Positions 53,928-62,015 of a stretch of 64,000 nucleotides of DNA are shown here, piece by piece (the first letter of the stretch is position 1; each line of letters opens with the position of its first letter). A program made the position numbers and the translations under genes. The notes under the pieces were generated by a model, which had not been told where the DNA came from, did no database searches, and saw nothing but the letters and a program-made list of their open reading frames with translations. The stretch is from positions 2,232,001 to 2,296,000 of the forward strand of contig NZ_CP033116.1 of NCBI RefSeq assembly GCF_009497895.1, in the 5' to 3' direction. This DNA is from Halopseudomonas pelagia. GTDB lineage: Bacteria > Pseudomonadota > Gammaproteobacteria > Pseudomonadales > Pseudomonadaceae.

Positions 53928-55277
53928 ATGTCCAAACCCGAATTGCCCGGTTGGCGCTGGGGCCCCTTTACCTTCCGCATGCCTTTTTATCACACCCGAT
54001 TTTATTGGCAAGAAGCGTTGCAGGGCTTGTTTGTAGCGGCAGCCACAGGCTTGGCGCTGGTGCCGTTGATGATGGAGTTTTTTGGGCTCGGGTTTGAAGA
54101 AGCGGTCGCGGTATCGATGATCCATTCGGCGATCATTGCCTCGGCGATTATCGTGTTTGGTGAACCCTATGCGCCGGGGTGGATTACGCCAGCGCTACCA
54201 CTGGTGCTTGCGTATGTACTCGGAGGCTACGACGATCCAGCCTCACGCTGGCAGGCCATGACAGCGCTGTCACTTAACTTCGCCGCCTTGCTGTTTATTC
54301 TGGGTATTTCCGGGCTGGGCAAGAAGTTTGTGCTCTGGCTGCCCGACACCCTCAAGGCCGGTATTATCCTTGGCGCCGCCATTGCCGCCCTCAAGCGTGT
54401 ATTTATCGACGACGCCGAGCGCTTTCTGCTGCAGCAACCCATTGCGATTACATTGGCCTGCGCCGTGTGTCTGATCTTCGCCTTCTCGTTGCCAATGGCG
54501 AAGCTCAAGGCCAAGTACAAGGTGTTTGCCATCATTGGTGCGCTTGGTTTGCTGCCAGGCTTCATGATCGCTGCGTTGGTTGGTCCGCTGGTTGGCGAGG
54601 TAACGTACGACATTCAATGGGGCATTCTTATTCCGCCGGTCGGTGATGCCTGGGCGCAGATGTCACCCTTCGCTATTGGCTGGCCGAGTCTGGAAATGTT
54701 CCTGCAGGGCATTCCGCTGGCGATCATTACCTACGTCATCCTGTTTGGCGATATGGTCACCGGTAACGAAGTGATCCGTGACGGTCTGACTGCGCGTCAT
54801 GACGAGCATATCGACATCAATCCGACGCGCACACATCTGTCAGTGGGCATACGCAATGCGGTAATGGGCATAACGGCACCATTTTTCCCCACCCAAGGCA
54901 CCATGTGGACAGGCGTGCAGGTAATCATTGTGCAGCGCTGGAAGCAGGGCAAGGAAAACATGAACAGCCTGCATAGTGGCATGGCGTCCTATTACCTGAT
55001 GGGCATTCCGTTGATGTTCTTCCTGCTGCCACTGCTCACGGGGCTGCAGCCGCTGCTGGGCATTGCGTTGTCGCTGACGCTGGTGTTAACCGGTTTTGCC
55101 TGTGCTTACGTGGCCATGGCCATTCCGCAAAACAATACAGCGCGGGGTACCGTGGTGCTTATCGGTGCTGCACTGGCATTTTTCGACCCCTGGATCGGTC
55201 TGAGCTTCGGTGTGCTGGCGACGTTGCTGCTGGTCGGTTGGGACGTCAACCGCGATCCGATTCCGCACGAGGACTGA
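53928..55277 (+). CDS. Multi-pass permease, possibly NCS2 (xanthine/uracil)-like
   Basis: 449 residues, polytopic, about 12 membrane segments. Features include YWQEALQGLFVAAATGLALVP, a Pro-rich APGWITPALPLVLAYVLGG, LPDTLKAGIILGAAIAAL, and FPTQGTMWTGVQVIIVQRWK, a loop that could hold substrate residues. General layout recalls nucleobase carriers of the NCS2 group, but the classic NCS2 signature is not obvious, so family and substrate are tentative. The start follows GGAG in CACGGAGAGTCTGTT. The leader has competing hairpins. No purine enzymes are adjacent. Confidence 0.55.
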   Translation: MSKPELPGWRWGPFTFRMPFYHTRFYWQEALQGLFVAAATGLALVPLMMEFFGLGFEEAVAVSMIHSAIIASAIIVFGEPYAPGWITPALPLVLAYVLGGYDDPASRWQAMTALSLNFAALLFILGISGLGKKFVLWLPDTLKAGIILGAAIAALKRVFIDDAERFLLQQPIAITLACAVCLIFAFSLPMAKLKAKYKVFAIIGALGLLPGFMIAALVGPLVGEVTYDIQWGILIPPVGDAWAQMSPFAIGWPSLEMFLQGIPLAIITYVILFGDMVTGNEVIRDGLTARHDEHIDINPTRTHLSVGIRNAVMGITAPFFPTQGTMWTGVQVIIVQRWKQGKENMNSLHSGMASYYLMGIPLMFFLLPLLTGLQPLLGIALSLTLVLTGFACAYVAMAIPQNNTARGTVVLIGAALAFFDPWIGLSFGVLATLLLVGWDVNRDPIPHED

Positions 55278-55295
55278 CCGCCTCTGGGCGGTTAG

Positions 55296-55323
55296 CGACA
55301 AGCTTCAAGCTATAAGCTTCAAG
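55296..55323. repeat. Copy of the AAGCTTCAAG repeat after the permease gene
   Basis: GCGACAAGCTTCAAG, then CTATAAGCTTCAAG, 18 bases after the permease stop. It is the same core as at 18491-18518, including CTATAAGCTTCAAG. The oppositely oriented GCTTGCCGCTT units lie 78 bases on, as in the gltX copy. Confidence 0.6.
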
Positions 55324-55324
55324 A

Positions 55325-55352
55325 AAAACCCCGCCAGCATTGGCGGGGTTTT
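55325..55352 (+). terminator. Rho-independent terminator after the permease gene
   Basis: AAAACCCCGCCA, loop GCAT, TGGCGGGGTTTT: a 12-bp stem with A/T flanks, directly after the repeat copy. Confidence 0.92.
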
Positions 55353-55400
55353 GGTTAGAGTGTTGACATTGTCGGGCTGCGGCCCAAACTGAGCGCGCTT

Positions 55401-55449
55401 GCCGCTTGCCGCTTGCCGCTTGCCGCTTGCCGCTTGCCGCTTGCCGCTT
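55401..55449. repeat. Seven tandem GCCGCTT heptamers before the ABC exporter
   Basis: Exactly seven uninterrupted copies of GCCGCTT (55401-55449) ending 16 bases before the GTG start of the ABC exporter, just upstream of the ribosome site AAGGAA. The unit equals the GCTTGCCGCTT end of the dispersed repeat family. A 7-base unit next to a start codon can change copy number by slippage and alter expression. Confidence 0.75.
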
Positions 55450-55465
55450 TTCCGAAGGAAACCCT

Positions 55466-57256
55466 GTGCGCCCCAATTCCGATAGTCAATACGATGGTGG
55501 GCCGGTCAACTGGCGCATCATGACCAGCCTGATCCCCTATCTCAGCGAGTTCCGTGGCCGCGTTGCCTTGGCCATGGGCTTTCTGCTGGTCGCCAAACTG
55601 GCCGGCGTGGCGGTGCCCTGGGCGCTGAAGCTGATCGTAGAGCATTTCGAAGCGACGGCCGATGCACTGGTCCTGGTGCCGGTCGCTTTGTTGGCCATGT
55701 ACGGTTTGTTGCGTTTCTCCAGTGTGTTTTTCTCCGAAATGCGTGATGCGGTCTTTGCCCGCGTAGCCGAGCGCGCCATGCGCCGGGTGTCGTTGCGGGT
55801 ATTCGAACATCTGCATCGACTGGATCTGGGCTTTCATCTGGCACGCCGCACCGGCGGGCTGGCGCGGGATATTGAACGCGGCACCAGCGGCATCAGCTTT
55901 CTACTGCGTTTTATGGTTTTCAATATCATTCCCACACTGCTTGAGATCGGCTTGATTGCGGTGATTCTGCTGGCCAACTTCAGCCCCATGTATGCGCTGA
56001 CGGTACTGGGATCGGTGCTGTTGTACGGCACGTTTTCAATCTGGTGTACCGAATGGCGCAACCGCTTTGTGCGCGAGAGCAACAAGCTCGACAACAGCTC
56101 CAATACCCGGGCGGTGGACAGTCTGCTGAATTACGAGACGGTCAAATACTTCGGCAATGAGCGCTTCGAAGCGCAGGAGTACGACACGCACCTTGAGGGC
56201 TGGGAAGCAGCGCGGATGAAGAATCGCCTGTCATTGGCAGCGCTAAATTCCGGGCAGGCACTGATCATTGCCGGGTCAGTGACGCTGATGATGTTCATGG
56301 CCGCCAACCAGGTCGCCGCTGGCGACATGACCCTAGGTGAGCTGGTGATGATCAATGCCTACATGATCCAGCTGTTCGTGCCGCTGGGCTTTCTCGGCTT
56401 TATCTACCGCGAGATCCGCGAGGCGCTAACCAACATCGAGCGTCTGTTCGGTTTGCTGGAAGCGCCGGTCAAGGTCGCTGATGCAGAAGATGCCAAACCG
56501 TTGCAGATCACCGGTGGTGCGGTGGACTTCGACCAGGTCAGCCATGCCTACGATCCTGCCCGGCCGATTCTGCAGGGTGTGGACCTGCATATCCCTGCCG
56601 GCCATACCCTGGCCATCGTCGGCCCCAGCGGCGCGGGCAAATCCACGCTGGCACGGCTGCTGTTTCGCTTCTACGACGTCGGCGGCGGGGCGATCCGCAT
56701 TGATGGGCAGGATATTCGCGGCGTGACCCAGGACAGCCTGCGCCAGGCCATCGGCGTGGTACCGCAGGACACGGTGCTGTTCAACGACAGCATCGGCTAC
56801 AACATCGCCTACGGCAAACCCGGTGCGACTGAAGAGCAGATCTGGCAGGCGCTGCGCATGGCGCAGCTGGAAGATTTCGTTCGGCGCCTGCCCAAGGGTT
56901 TGAATACCCAGGTGGGGGAGCGTGGTCTGAAGTTGTCCGGTGGCGAGAAGCAGCGTATCGCTATCGCTCGGGTGCTGCTGAAAAATCCGCCGATACTGAT
57001 TCTCGACGAGGCTACCTCTTCGCTGGACACCCATGCCGAGCGGCTGATTCTGGATGCGTTGAATCTGATCTCGCAAAAGCGCACCACATTGGCCATCGCC
57101 CACCGATTATCGACCATCGTGCACGCCGAGCGCATTCTGGTACTGGACCAGGGGCGGGTAGTGGAGCAGGGCAGTCATGAGGAGCTGCTCGCGGCGGGCG
57201 GCGCCTACGCGCGCCTCTGGGCCGATCAACAACGGGAGCAACAACCCCAGGGCTGA
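55466..57256 (+). CDS. ABC exporter, Atm1/HMT type (fused permease-ATPase)
   Basis: About 596 residues, a half-transporter with an ATPase. Six membrane helices (residues about 25-310) contain the Atm1-type segments FHLARRTGGLARDIERGTSGISFLLRF and VDSLLNYETVKYFGNE. The nucleotide domain has Walker A GPSGAGKST, signature LSGGEKQRIAIARVLL, Walker B ILILDEAT and the switch His in AIAHRLST. Family members export glutathione-linked compounds or metals. The start is GTG 55466-55468 behind AAGGAA. Reading from an upstream TTG would translate the heptamer array as PLAACRL repeats, which is unlikely. Confidence 0.9.
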   Translation: MRPNSDSQYDGGPVNWRIMTSLIPYLSEFRGRVALAMGFLLVAKLAGVAVPWALKLIVEHFEATADALVLVPVALLAMYGLLRFSSVFFSEMRDAVFARVAERAMRRVSLRVFEHLHRLDLGFHLARRTGGLARDIERGTSGISFLLRFMVFNIIPTLLEIGLIAVILLANFSPMYALTVLGSVLLYGTFSIWCTEWRNRFVRESNKLDNSSNTRAVDSLLNYETVKYFGNERFEAQEYDTHLEGWEAARMKNRLSLAALNSGQALIIAGSVTLMMFMAANQVAAGDMTLGELVMINAYMIQLFVPLGFLGFIYREIREALTNIERLFGLLEAPVKVADAEDAKPLQITGGAVDFDQVSHAYDPARPILQGVDLHIPAGHTLAIVGPSGAGKSTLARLLFRFYDVGGGAIRIDGQDIRGVTQDSLRQAIGVVPQDTVLFNDSIGYNIAYGKPGATEEQIWQALRMAQLEDFVRRLPKGLNTQVGERGLKLSGGEKQRIAIARVLLKNPPILILDEATSSLDTHAERLILDALNLISQKRTTLAIAHRLSTIVHAERILVLDQGRVVEQGSHEELLAAGGAYARLWADQQREQQPQG

Positions 57257-57373
57257 CATGATTTGACCATCGCTGGCAGCCGGAGCATAGCGCCCTTATT
57301 CTTGACACTTATGCGACTTGAGCCAGCCGGGCAGGCGATCAAGAATGCTGCAAACAGACAGAGGAGCACGTTC

Positions 57374-57772
57374 ATGAGTAGCGTAATCGAACAGTGGCAT
57401 CAGATCGTCAAACACCAGGACGCACAAGGCCTGGATGCGCTGTTGGCGGAGAACGTGGTGTTCCACTCGCCAGTAGTGCATACCCCGCAGACCGGCAAGA
57501 AGATCACCCGTCTGTATCTGATGGCAGCGATGCAGGTGCTCAATGCGCCCGGGCATTTCAGCTACCTGCGTGAAATAGAGCAGGGCAATCACGCAGTCCT
57601 CGAGTTCGAAACCCTGATCGACGGCGTGAAGATCAACGGTGTGGATATGATCGAGTGGAACGATGCCGGTCAGATCATCGATTTCAAGGTCATGGTGCGG
57701 CCGCTGAAAGCGATCAATGCCATTCATCAGGCGATGGGCTCGATGCTTGAGGCAATGAAGCCGAAAAGCTGA
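57374..57772 (+). CDS. NTF2-like / SnoaL-type small protein
   Basis: 132 residues with the NTF2-like cone fold pattern: VIEQWHQIVKHQDAQGLDALLAENVVFHSP at the N-terminus (helices then first strand) and DGVKINGVDMIEWNDAGQIIDFKVMVRP near the end. Members are enzymes or binding proteins of many kinds, so function is not assigned. ATG 57374 with GAGGAG upstream is preferred to an upstream in-frame start. It follows the ABC exporter by 117 bases and is convergent with cobA. Confidence 0.82.
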   Translation: MSSVIEQWHQIVKHQDAQGLDALLAENVVFHSPVVHTPQTGKKITRLYLMAAMQVLNAPGHFSYLREIEQGNHAVLEFETLIDGVKINGVDMIEWNDAGQIIDFKVMVRPLKAINAIHQAMGSMLEAMKPKS

Positions 57773-57813
57773 GACGGAGCCAGCAAGCCCAGCTTGCTCG
57801 GCTTGCTGGCTGG

Positions 57814-58566
57814 TTAGTGACCCACAGCCGCCAATGCCGCAGGTTGGTTCAAATGGCGCGCCGCAGCGACCACATCGCCAATCACCAGCACCGCGGGGCT
57901 TTGTAACTGGAAGGTCCCCGCTGCCTCGTAGAGGTCGGCGAGAGTGCACATGTGCTGACGCTGATCCGGCAGGCTGGCTCGCTCGATCATCGCCACGGGC
58001 GTGCTCGCAGGCATGCCACCGACCAATAGCCCTTGCTGGATTTGCCCCAGCCGCGCGACACCCATATAGATGACCAGGGTGGTGCCGCCCATCGCCAGGC
58101 CTTGCCAGTTCAGTTCGCTATCGTCCTGCGTATGCGCGGTCACCAGGGTGACGCCGCGGCTGGTACCACGCAACGTCAGCGGAATCCCGCATTGGGTTGC
58201 GCCGGCGAGGCCAGCGGTTATGCCATTAACGATTTCCGATTCAATCCCGCGCTCGGCCAGCCATTGCGCTTCTTCACCGGCGCGACCAAAAATGCACGGA
58301 TCGCCGCCCTTCAAACGCACCAGCTTGCGGCCCTGGCGGGCGTAGCGCAGCATCAGGCGGTTGATAAAATCCTGTGGCGTCGAGCGGCAGCCGCCGCGTT
58401 TGCCCACCCGTACCAGTTGCGCCTGCGGGCAGTGCTCAAGAATGGCTGGATTGACCAGATCATCGACCATGACCACATCGGCCTGACCGAGTATGCGCAC
58501 TGCTTTGAGGGTCAGCAGTTCCGGGTCGCCAGGACCTGCACCTACCAGATGGACAAGAGCGGTCAT
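57814..58566 (-). CDS. cobA: Uroporphyrinogen-III C-methyltransferase
   Basis: A 250-residue SUMT that adds two methyl groups to uroporphyrinogen III to give precorrin-2, the precursor of siroheme and cobalamin. The tetrapyrrole methylase fold is clear: VHLVGAGPGDPELLTLKAVR (residues 5-24), VRLKGGDPCIFGRAGEEA and GITAGLAGATQCGIPLT. The single-domain length separates it from fused CysG. The ATG 58564-58566 matches the family start. It is encoded after nasA in the nitrate assimilation block, where siroheme is needed by NirB. Confidence 0.94.
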   Translation of the reverse strand: MTALVHLVGAGPGDPELLTLKAVRILGQADVVMVDDLVNPAILEHCPQAQLVRVGKRGGCRSTPQDFINRLMLRYARQGRKLVRLKGGDPCIFGRAGEEAQWLAERGIESEIVNGITAGLAGATQCGIPLTLRGTSRGVTLVTAHTQDDSELNWQGLAMGGTTLVIYMGVARLGQIQQGLLVGGMPASTPVAMIERASLPDQRQHMCTLADLYEAAGTFQLQSPAVLVIGDVVAAARHLNQPAALAAVGH

Positions 58567-58605
58567 GGGGTTTCTCCGTTGGATAGGGTGTGATGGTTCC
58601 GGCCG

Positions 58606-58680
58606 TTCGCGCCGAGGCCGGCGCTCCCACCAGAACCCTGTACGCATAAGCTAGTAGGAGCGGCGGCCCCGCCGCGAAGG
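58606..58680. repeat. Pair of inverted REP elements (REPIN) between nasA and cobA
   Basis: GTAGGAGCGGCGGCCCCGCC plus GCGAAGG (58654-58680, plus strand) and, in the opposite orientation, GTGGGAGCGCCGGCCTCGGC plus GCGAA (58606-58630, read on the minus strand). Both have the Pseudomonas REP form GTRGGAGCG...GCGAA with an internal stem. Two inverted REPs make the mobile REPIN unit known in Pseudomonas. Confidence 0.8.
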
Positions 58681-58687
58681 ACCTCTG

Positions 58688-61387
58688 TCATACAGCCTCC
58701 CTAGCCCGGCTCAGTAACCCGTTGATTTCCGGCACGCAGGAACCACACTCTGTCCCACAGCCCAGCGCGGCTTTTAGCCCATTCAGGTCTAGACCGCGAT
58801 CAATGCCCGCCTGAATGCGGCTTTGACTGACGTTCATGCAATTGCACAGCGTGCGGTCAGCAGCACCTGACTTACCCCCCGGCGGCGAACTGATCGGCGC
58901 CAGAAACCAGCGCCGCAGTTCGGCATCGGTCTCACCGCTCTGCCAGACGGCGCGCAGCCAATCACGGGCGGCGGTTTCCCCGGTCAATCGAATAGCGGTG
59001 ATTCGGCCTTCTTCAATCCTGACCCGCTTGCCAATAGCCCGGCGAAGGTCATCGTAGATCAGCACCGGCCCGTTCTGCAGGTCCAGCAGGCTATCCAGCT
59101 TGGCCAGCCAGTCGGCATCCGGCGCGTTACGGTGCGCGGCGCGGATCAGCAAGGCAGGGCGATCGCGCCCAGCCAGGCTGAAGCTGGCGAAGGCCAGCTC
59201 TTCACAATGGTCACGCAGCGCGGTGAAGCGCTGCTGCACGTTGCCTTCCACCAGCACGAACAGTTCCCAGGGAAAGACCACGGGCTTGACGTTGATGCCA
59301 GCCTGTTTCAGCTCGGGCTGCTTGGACAGCGGATCAAATAGCGGCTGAGTCAGCACGTTAACGCCCAGGCCCTTGAGAAAGCGGTTGCCCCAGTGCATCG
59401 GAATATAGGCCTGGCCGGGGCGAATCTGTTCATCCGCCAGCACCGGCAGGATCAGCTCACCGCGCCGGCTTTTGACCTGCACCAGTTGGCCATCGACCAG
59501 ACGGCGGCTGCGCAGGTCGTCCGGATGCAGGCTGATCTGCGCCTGCTCGACATGGCCGAACAGCTGCGCCGCAGTGCCAGTTCGGCTCATGCCGTGCCAC
59601 TGATCACGCAGTCGCCCGGTGTTCAATGTCAGCGGGAAGCGCGCATCGCGCTGTTCCTTGTGCGGCAAGTAGGACTCGGCGATAAAACGCGCGCGGCCGT
59701 TGTCGGTCGGGAACTGATTATCTGCGTACAGCCGTGCAGTGCCTTTTTGTGTAGCCGCGTCGAACGGCCACTGCTGCGGGCCCAGTTCGTCGATCAGCGC
59801 GTAGCTTAGAGAGCTGTAATCCAGATCCCTGCCGGCGGTCAACCCACGGTACTCATCGAACAGCGATTGGGGACTGTCGAAGTCAAACAGACTTGGCTGG
59901 CCAGGGCGTAATTGCGCTTCCAGACGCGTGGCCAGGTCGCAGACAATCGCCCAGTCCGGTCGCGCTTCGCCCGGTGCGGCGACCGCTGAACGCACGCGGC
60001 TGATACGCCGCTCGGAATTGGTCACGCTGCCGGCCTTTTCGCCCCAACTGGCGGCGGGCAGCAGCAGGTCGGCGTAATGACAGGTTTCGGTGGTGGCAAA
60101 GGCTTCCTGCACCACCACAAAAGGGCAGGCGGCCAGCGCCTCGTGGATCAGTGTCTGATCCGGCATGGATTGCGCGGGGTTGGTGCAGGCGATCCACAGC
60201 GCCTTGATCTTGCCCTGACGTACACACTCGAACAGCTCGACAGCGCTCAAGCCGACATTACCCGGCAGGCTGTCGACACCCCAATATTCGGCCACTTCGT
60301 TGCGATGCTCGGCATTGGCGGCTTCGCGATGGCCAGGCAACAGATTGGACAAGCTGCCTGTCTCGCGGCCGCCCATGGCATTCGGCTGGCCGGTTAGTGA
60401 GAAGGGTCCGCTACCGGGTTTGCCGATCTGCCCGGTGGCCAGATGCAGATTGATCAGCGCACTATTTTTTGCGCTGCCGGCGCTGGACTGATTCAAACCC
60501 ATACACCAGAGCGAGAGAAACGACGGCGCGGTGCCGATCATGCGTGCCACATTCTGCAGATCATCCTGACGGATGCCGCAGATGCCCGAGACCATCTCTG
60601 GCGTATAGTCCCGCACCAGGGTTTTCAGTTCATCAAACCCGCCGGTGTGCTCGTCGATAAAGCGCCGGTCGAGCCAGCCTTCCCACATCAGAATATGCAG
60701 AATGCCGTGAAACAACGCCACGTCGGTACCGGGCTGCACTGCCAGATGCATATCGGCGATATCGCAGGTATCGGTGCGCCGCGGGTCAACAACGATGATG
60801 CGCATATCCGGCTTGTCCGCCTTGGCCTGCTCCAGGCGGCGGAAAAGCACCGGATGCGCATAAGCCATATTGCTGCCGACAATCAGCAGGCAATCGCTTT
60901 GTTCAATGTCCTCGTAGGAGCAGGGCGGTGCATCGGCACCCAGGCTGCGCTTGTAACCGACCACCGCGCTGGACATGCACAGCCTTGAGTTACTGTCGAT
61001 ATTGTTAGTGGCCACTAACGCTCGGGCCAATTTGTTGAAGGCGTAGTAGTCCTCGGTCAGCAACTGCCCAGAGATATAGAACGCGACGCTGTCGGGGCCG
61101 TGCTCGGCAATGGTCTGGCCAAACACCTGAGCGGCATGGCCCATGGCGGTATCCCAATCGCTACGGCTGCGCGCCAAGCCTTTGCCCAGCCGTAATTCGG
61201 GGTACAGCGCTCGCGCTGTGAGGTCACCGGTCAAATGCAGGGTCGCGCCCTTGCTGCACAGCCGACCGTAGTTGGCCGGGTGCGCCGGGTCGCCCTTGAC
61301 GCCGATAATGCGCTCATTATCGTGCTCGATCAGCACACCGCAGCCGACGCCGCAGTAGCAGCAAGTGGAGGCGGTTATTGTGGTCAT
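58688..61387 (-). CDS. nasA: Assimilatory nitrate reductase catalytic subunit
   Basis: An 899-residue molybdopterin oxidoreductase that reduces nitrate to nitrite in the cytoplasm. N-terminal [4Fe-4S] ligands Cys9, Cys12, Cys16 and Cys44 (TCCYCGVGCGV and RLCSKG). The Mo-bis-MGD domains include QSSAGSAKNSALINLHLATG and SLTGQPNAMGGRETG. The molydopterin-binding C-terminal domain contains LNTGRLRDQWHGMSRTG. A final BFD-like [2Fe-2S] domain has CNCMNVSQ and CGTECGSCVPE (about residues 845-890), as in NasA types that take electrons without a separate NasB. It lies in the order nirB-nirD-nasA-cobA. Confidence 0.95.
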   Translation of the reverse strand: MTTITASTCCYCGVGCGVLIEHDNERIIGVKGDPAHPANYGRLCSKGATLHLTGDLTARALYPELRLGKGLARSRSDWDTAMGHAAQVFGQTIAEHGPDSVAFYISGQLLTEDYYAFNKLARALVATNNIDSNSRLCMSSAVVGYKRSLGADAPPCSYEDIEQSDCLLIVGSNMAYAHPVLFRRLEQAKADKPDMRIIVVDPRRTDTCDIADMHLAVQPGTDVALFHGILHILMWEGWLDRRFIDEHTGGFDELKTLVRDYTPEMVSGICGIRQDDLQNVARMIGTAPSFLSLWCMGLNQSSAGSAKNSALINLHLATGQIGKPGSGPFSLTGQPNAMGGRETGSLSNLLPGHREAANAEHRNEVAEYWGVDSLPGNVGLSAVELFECVRQGKIKALWIACTNPAQSMPDQTLIHEALAACPFVVVQEAFATTETCHYADLLLPAASWGEKAGSVTNSERRISRVRSAVAAPGEARPDWAIVCDLATRLEAQLRPGQPSLFDFDSPQSLFDEYRGLTAGRDLDYSSLSYALIDELGPQQWPFDAATQKGTARLYADNQFPTDNGRARFIAESYLPHKEQRDARFPLTLNTGRLRDQWHGMSRTGTAAQLFGHVEQAQISLHPDDLRSRRLVDGQLVQVKSRRGELILPVLADEQIRPGQAYIPMHWGNRFLKGLGVNVLTQPLFDPLSKQPELKQAGINVKPVVFPWELFVLVEGNVQQRFTALRDHCEELAFASFSLAGRDRPALLIRAAHRNAPDADWLAKLDSLLDLQNGPVLIYDDLRRAIGKRVRIEEGRITAIRLTGETAARDWLRAVWQSGETDAELRRWFLAPISSPPGGKSGAADRTLCNCMNVSQSRIQAGIDRGLDLNGLKAALGCGTECGSCVPEINGLLSRAREAV

Positions 61388-61430
61388 AGCATTACGCTCG
61401 ATTCTGATATTTCGAGTTTGGCTTCATTGG

Positions 61431-61650
61431 CGGCGGGCTGGGCTGGACACGCCGTGAACCCCCTCCGGGCCAGCCCACCAATCACAGATTGGTGGGTGTT
61501 CGGCTTCGCACGAAGCTGAGCTTCGTCAACGCTCGCCTCACCCCTGGGGGCTCGGCGATGCCGTCCGTCCGCCAAGGACGGCGGAAGTGTCGAAAATGCA
61601 GGAGCATTTTTCGACCAGGCATCGACGGTCCAGCCCATCCCGCCCCCAAC
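61431..61650. repeat. Hairpin-rich intergenic element between nirD and nasA
   Basis: Within the 301-base gap nasA-nirD four stems follow each other: CCCACCAAT/ATTGGTGGG (61474-61496), ACGAAGC/GCTTCGT (61510-61526), CCGTCC/GGACGG (61565-61581) and GTCGAAAATGC/GCATTTTTCGAC with one bulge (61589-61615). Near-matching words GGCTGGACACGCC and its mirrored GGTCCAGCCC (near 61630) bracket them. It has the look of a repetitive extragenic element inserted inside the operon. The frames running through it show no gene. Confidence 0.5.
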
Positions 61651-61688
61651 GACGCTATGGTCCTGCGTGCAGCCTGCGATAAAAGCAA

Positions 61689-62015
61689 TCACGCTGGCTC
61701 CCGAGCCTTGTCCAACACCAACTGCACCCGCCCATTCTCCACCCGGGTCGGATAGCGATGCGTGCATCCCACATCGGGGGCCACGGCCTCGCCGTTCTCC
61801 AGTTGAATGGTCCAGTTGTGCAGCGGGCAGGTGACCTGCTTGCCAAAAACGATGCCCTGAGACAGCGGCCCATTCTTGTGTGGGCAACGATCGTCCACGG
61901 CAAATACATCGTCATCGCTGGTGCGAAATACCGCGATATCACATTTGGCGCCGGTCACTACGCGTGAGCCAAGTGGGGGAATGTCTTCCAGCGCGCAGAT
62001 ATCCAGCCAGTTCAT
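61689..62015 (-). CDS. nirD: Nitrite reductase [NAD(P)H] small subunit
   Basis: A 108-residue Rieske-fold subunit of the NirBD assimilatory nitrite reductase. It keeps Rieske-type ligands, Cys44-x-His46 (RCPHKNG) and Cys63-x2-His66 (TCPLHNW), so it may carry a [2Fe-2S] cluster, unlike NirD of some enterics. It overlaps the nirB stop by 4 bases (62012-62015). A 301-base hairpin-rich gap separates it from nasA. Confidence 0.94.
   Translation of the reverse strand: MNWLDICALEDIPPLGSRVVTGAKCDIAVFRTSDDDVFAVDDRCPHKNGPLSQGIVFGKQVTCPLHNWTIQLENGEAVAPDVGCTHRYPTRVENGRVQLVLDKAREPA

Noticed and set aside
55406..55465. Upstream extension of the ABC exporter through the GCCGCTT array
   Set aside because: It would start at a TTG inside the repeat and encode PLAACR repeats. 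The GTG at 55466 has a good ribosome site.
61384..61887. 167-codon minus-strand frame between nasA and nirD
   Set aside because: It overlaps nirD in another frame and crosses the hairpin element. Its composition looks like translated repeat sequence.
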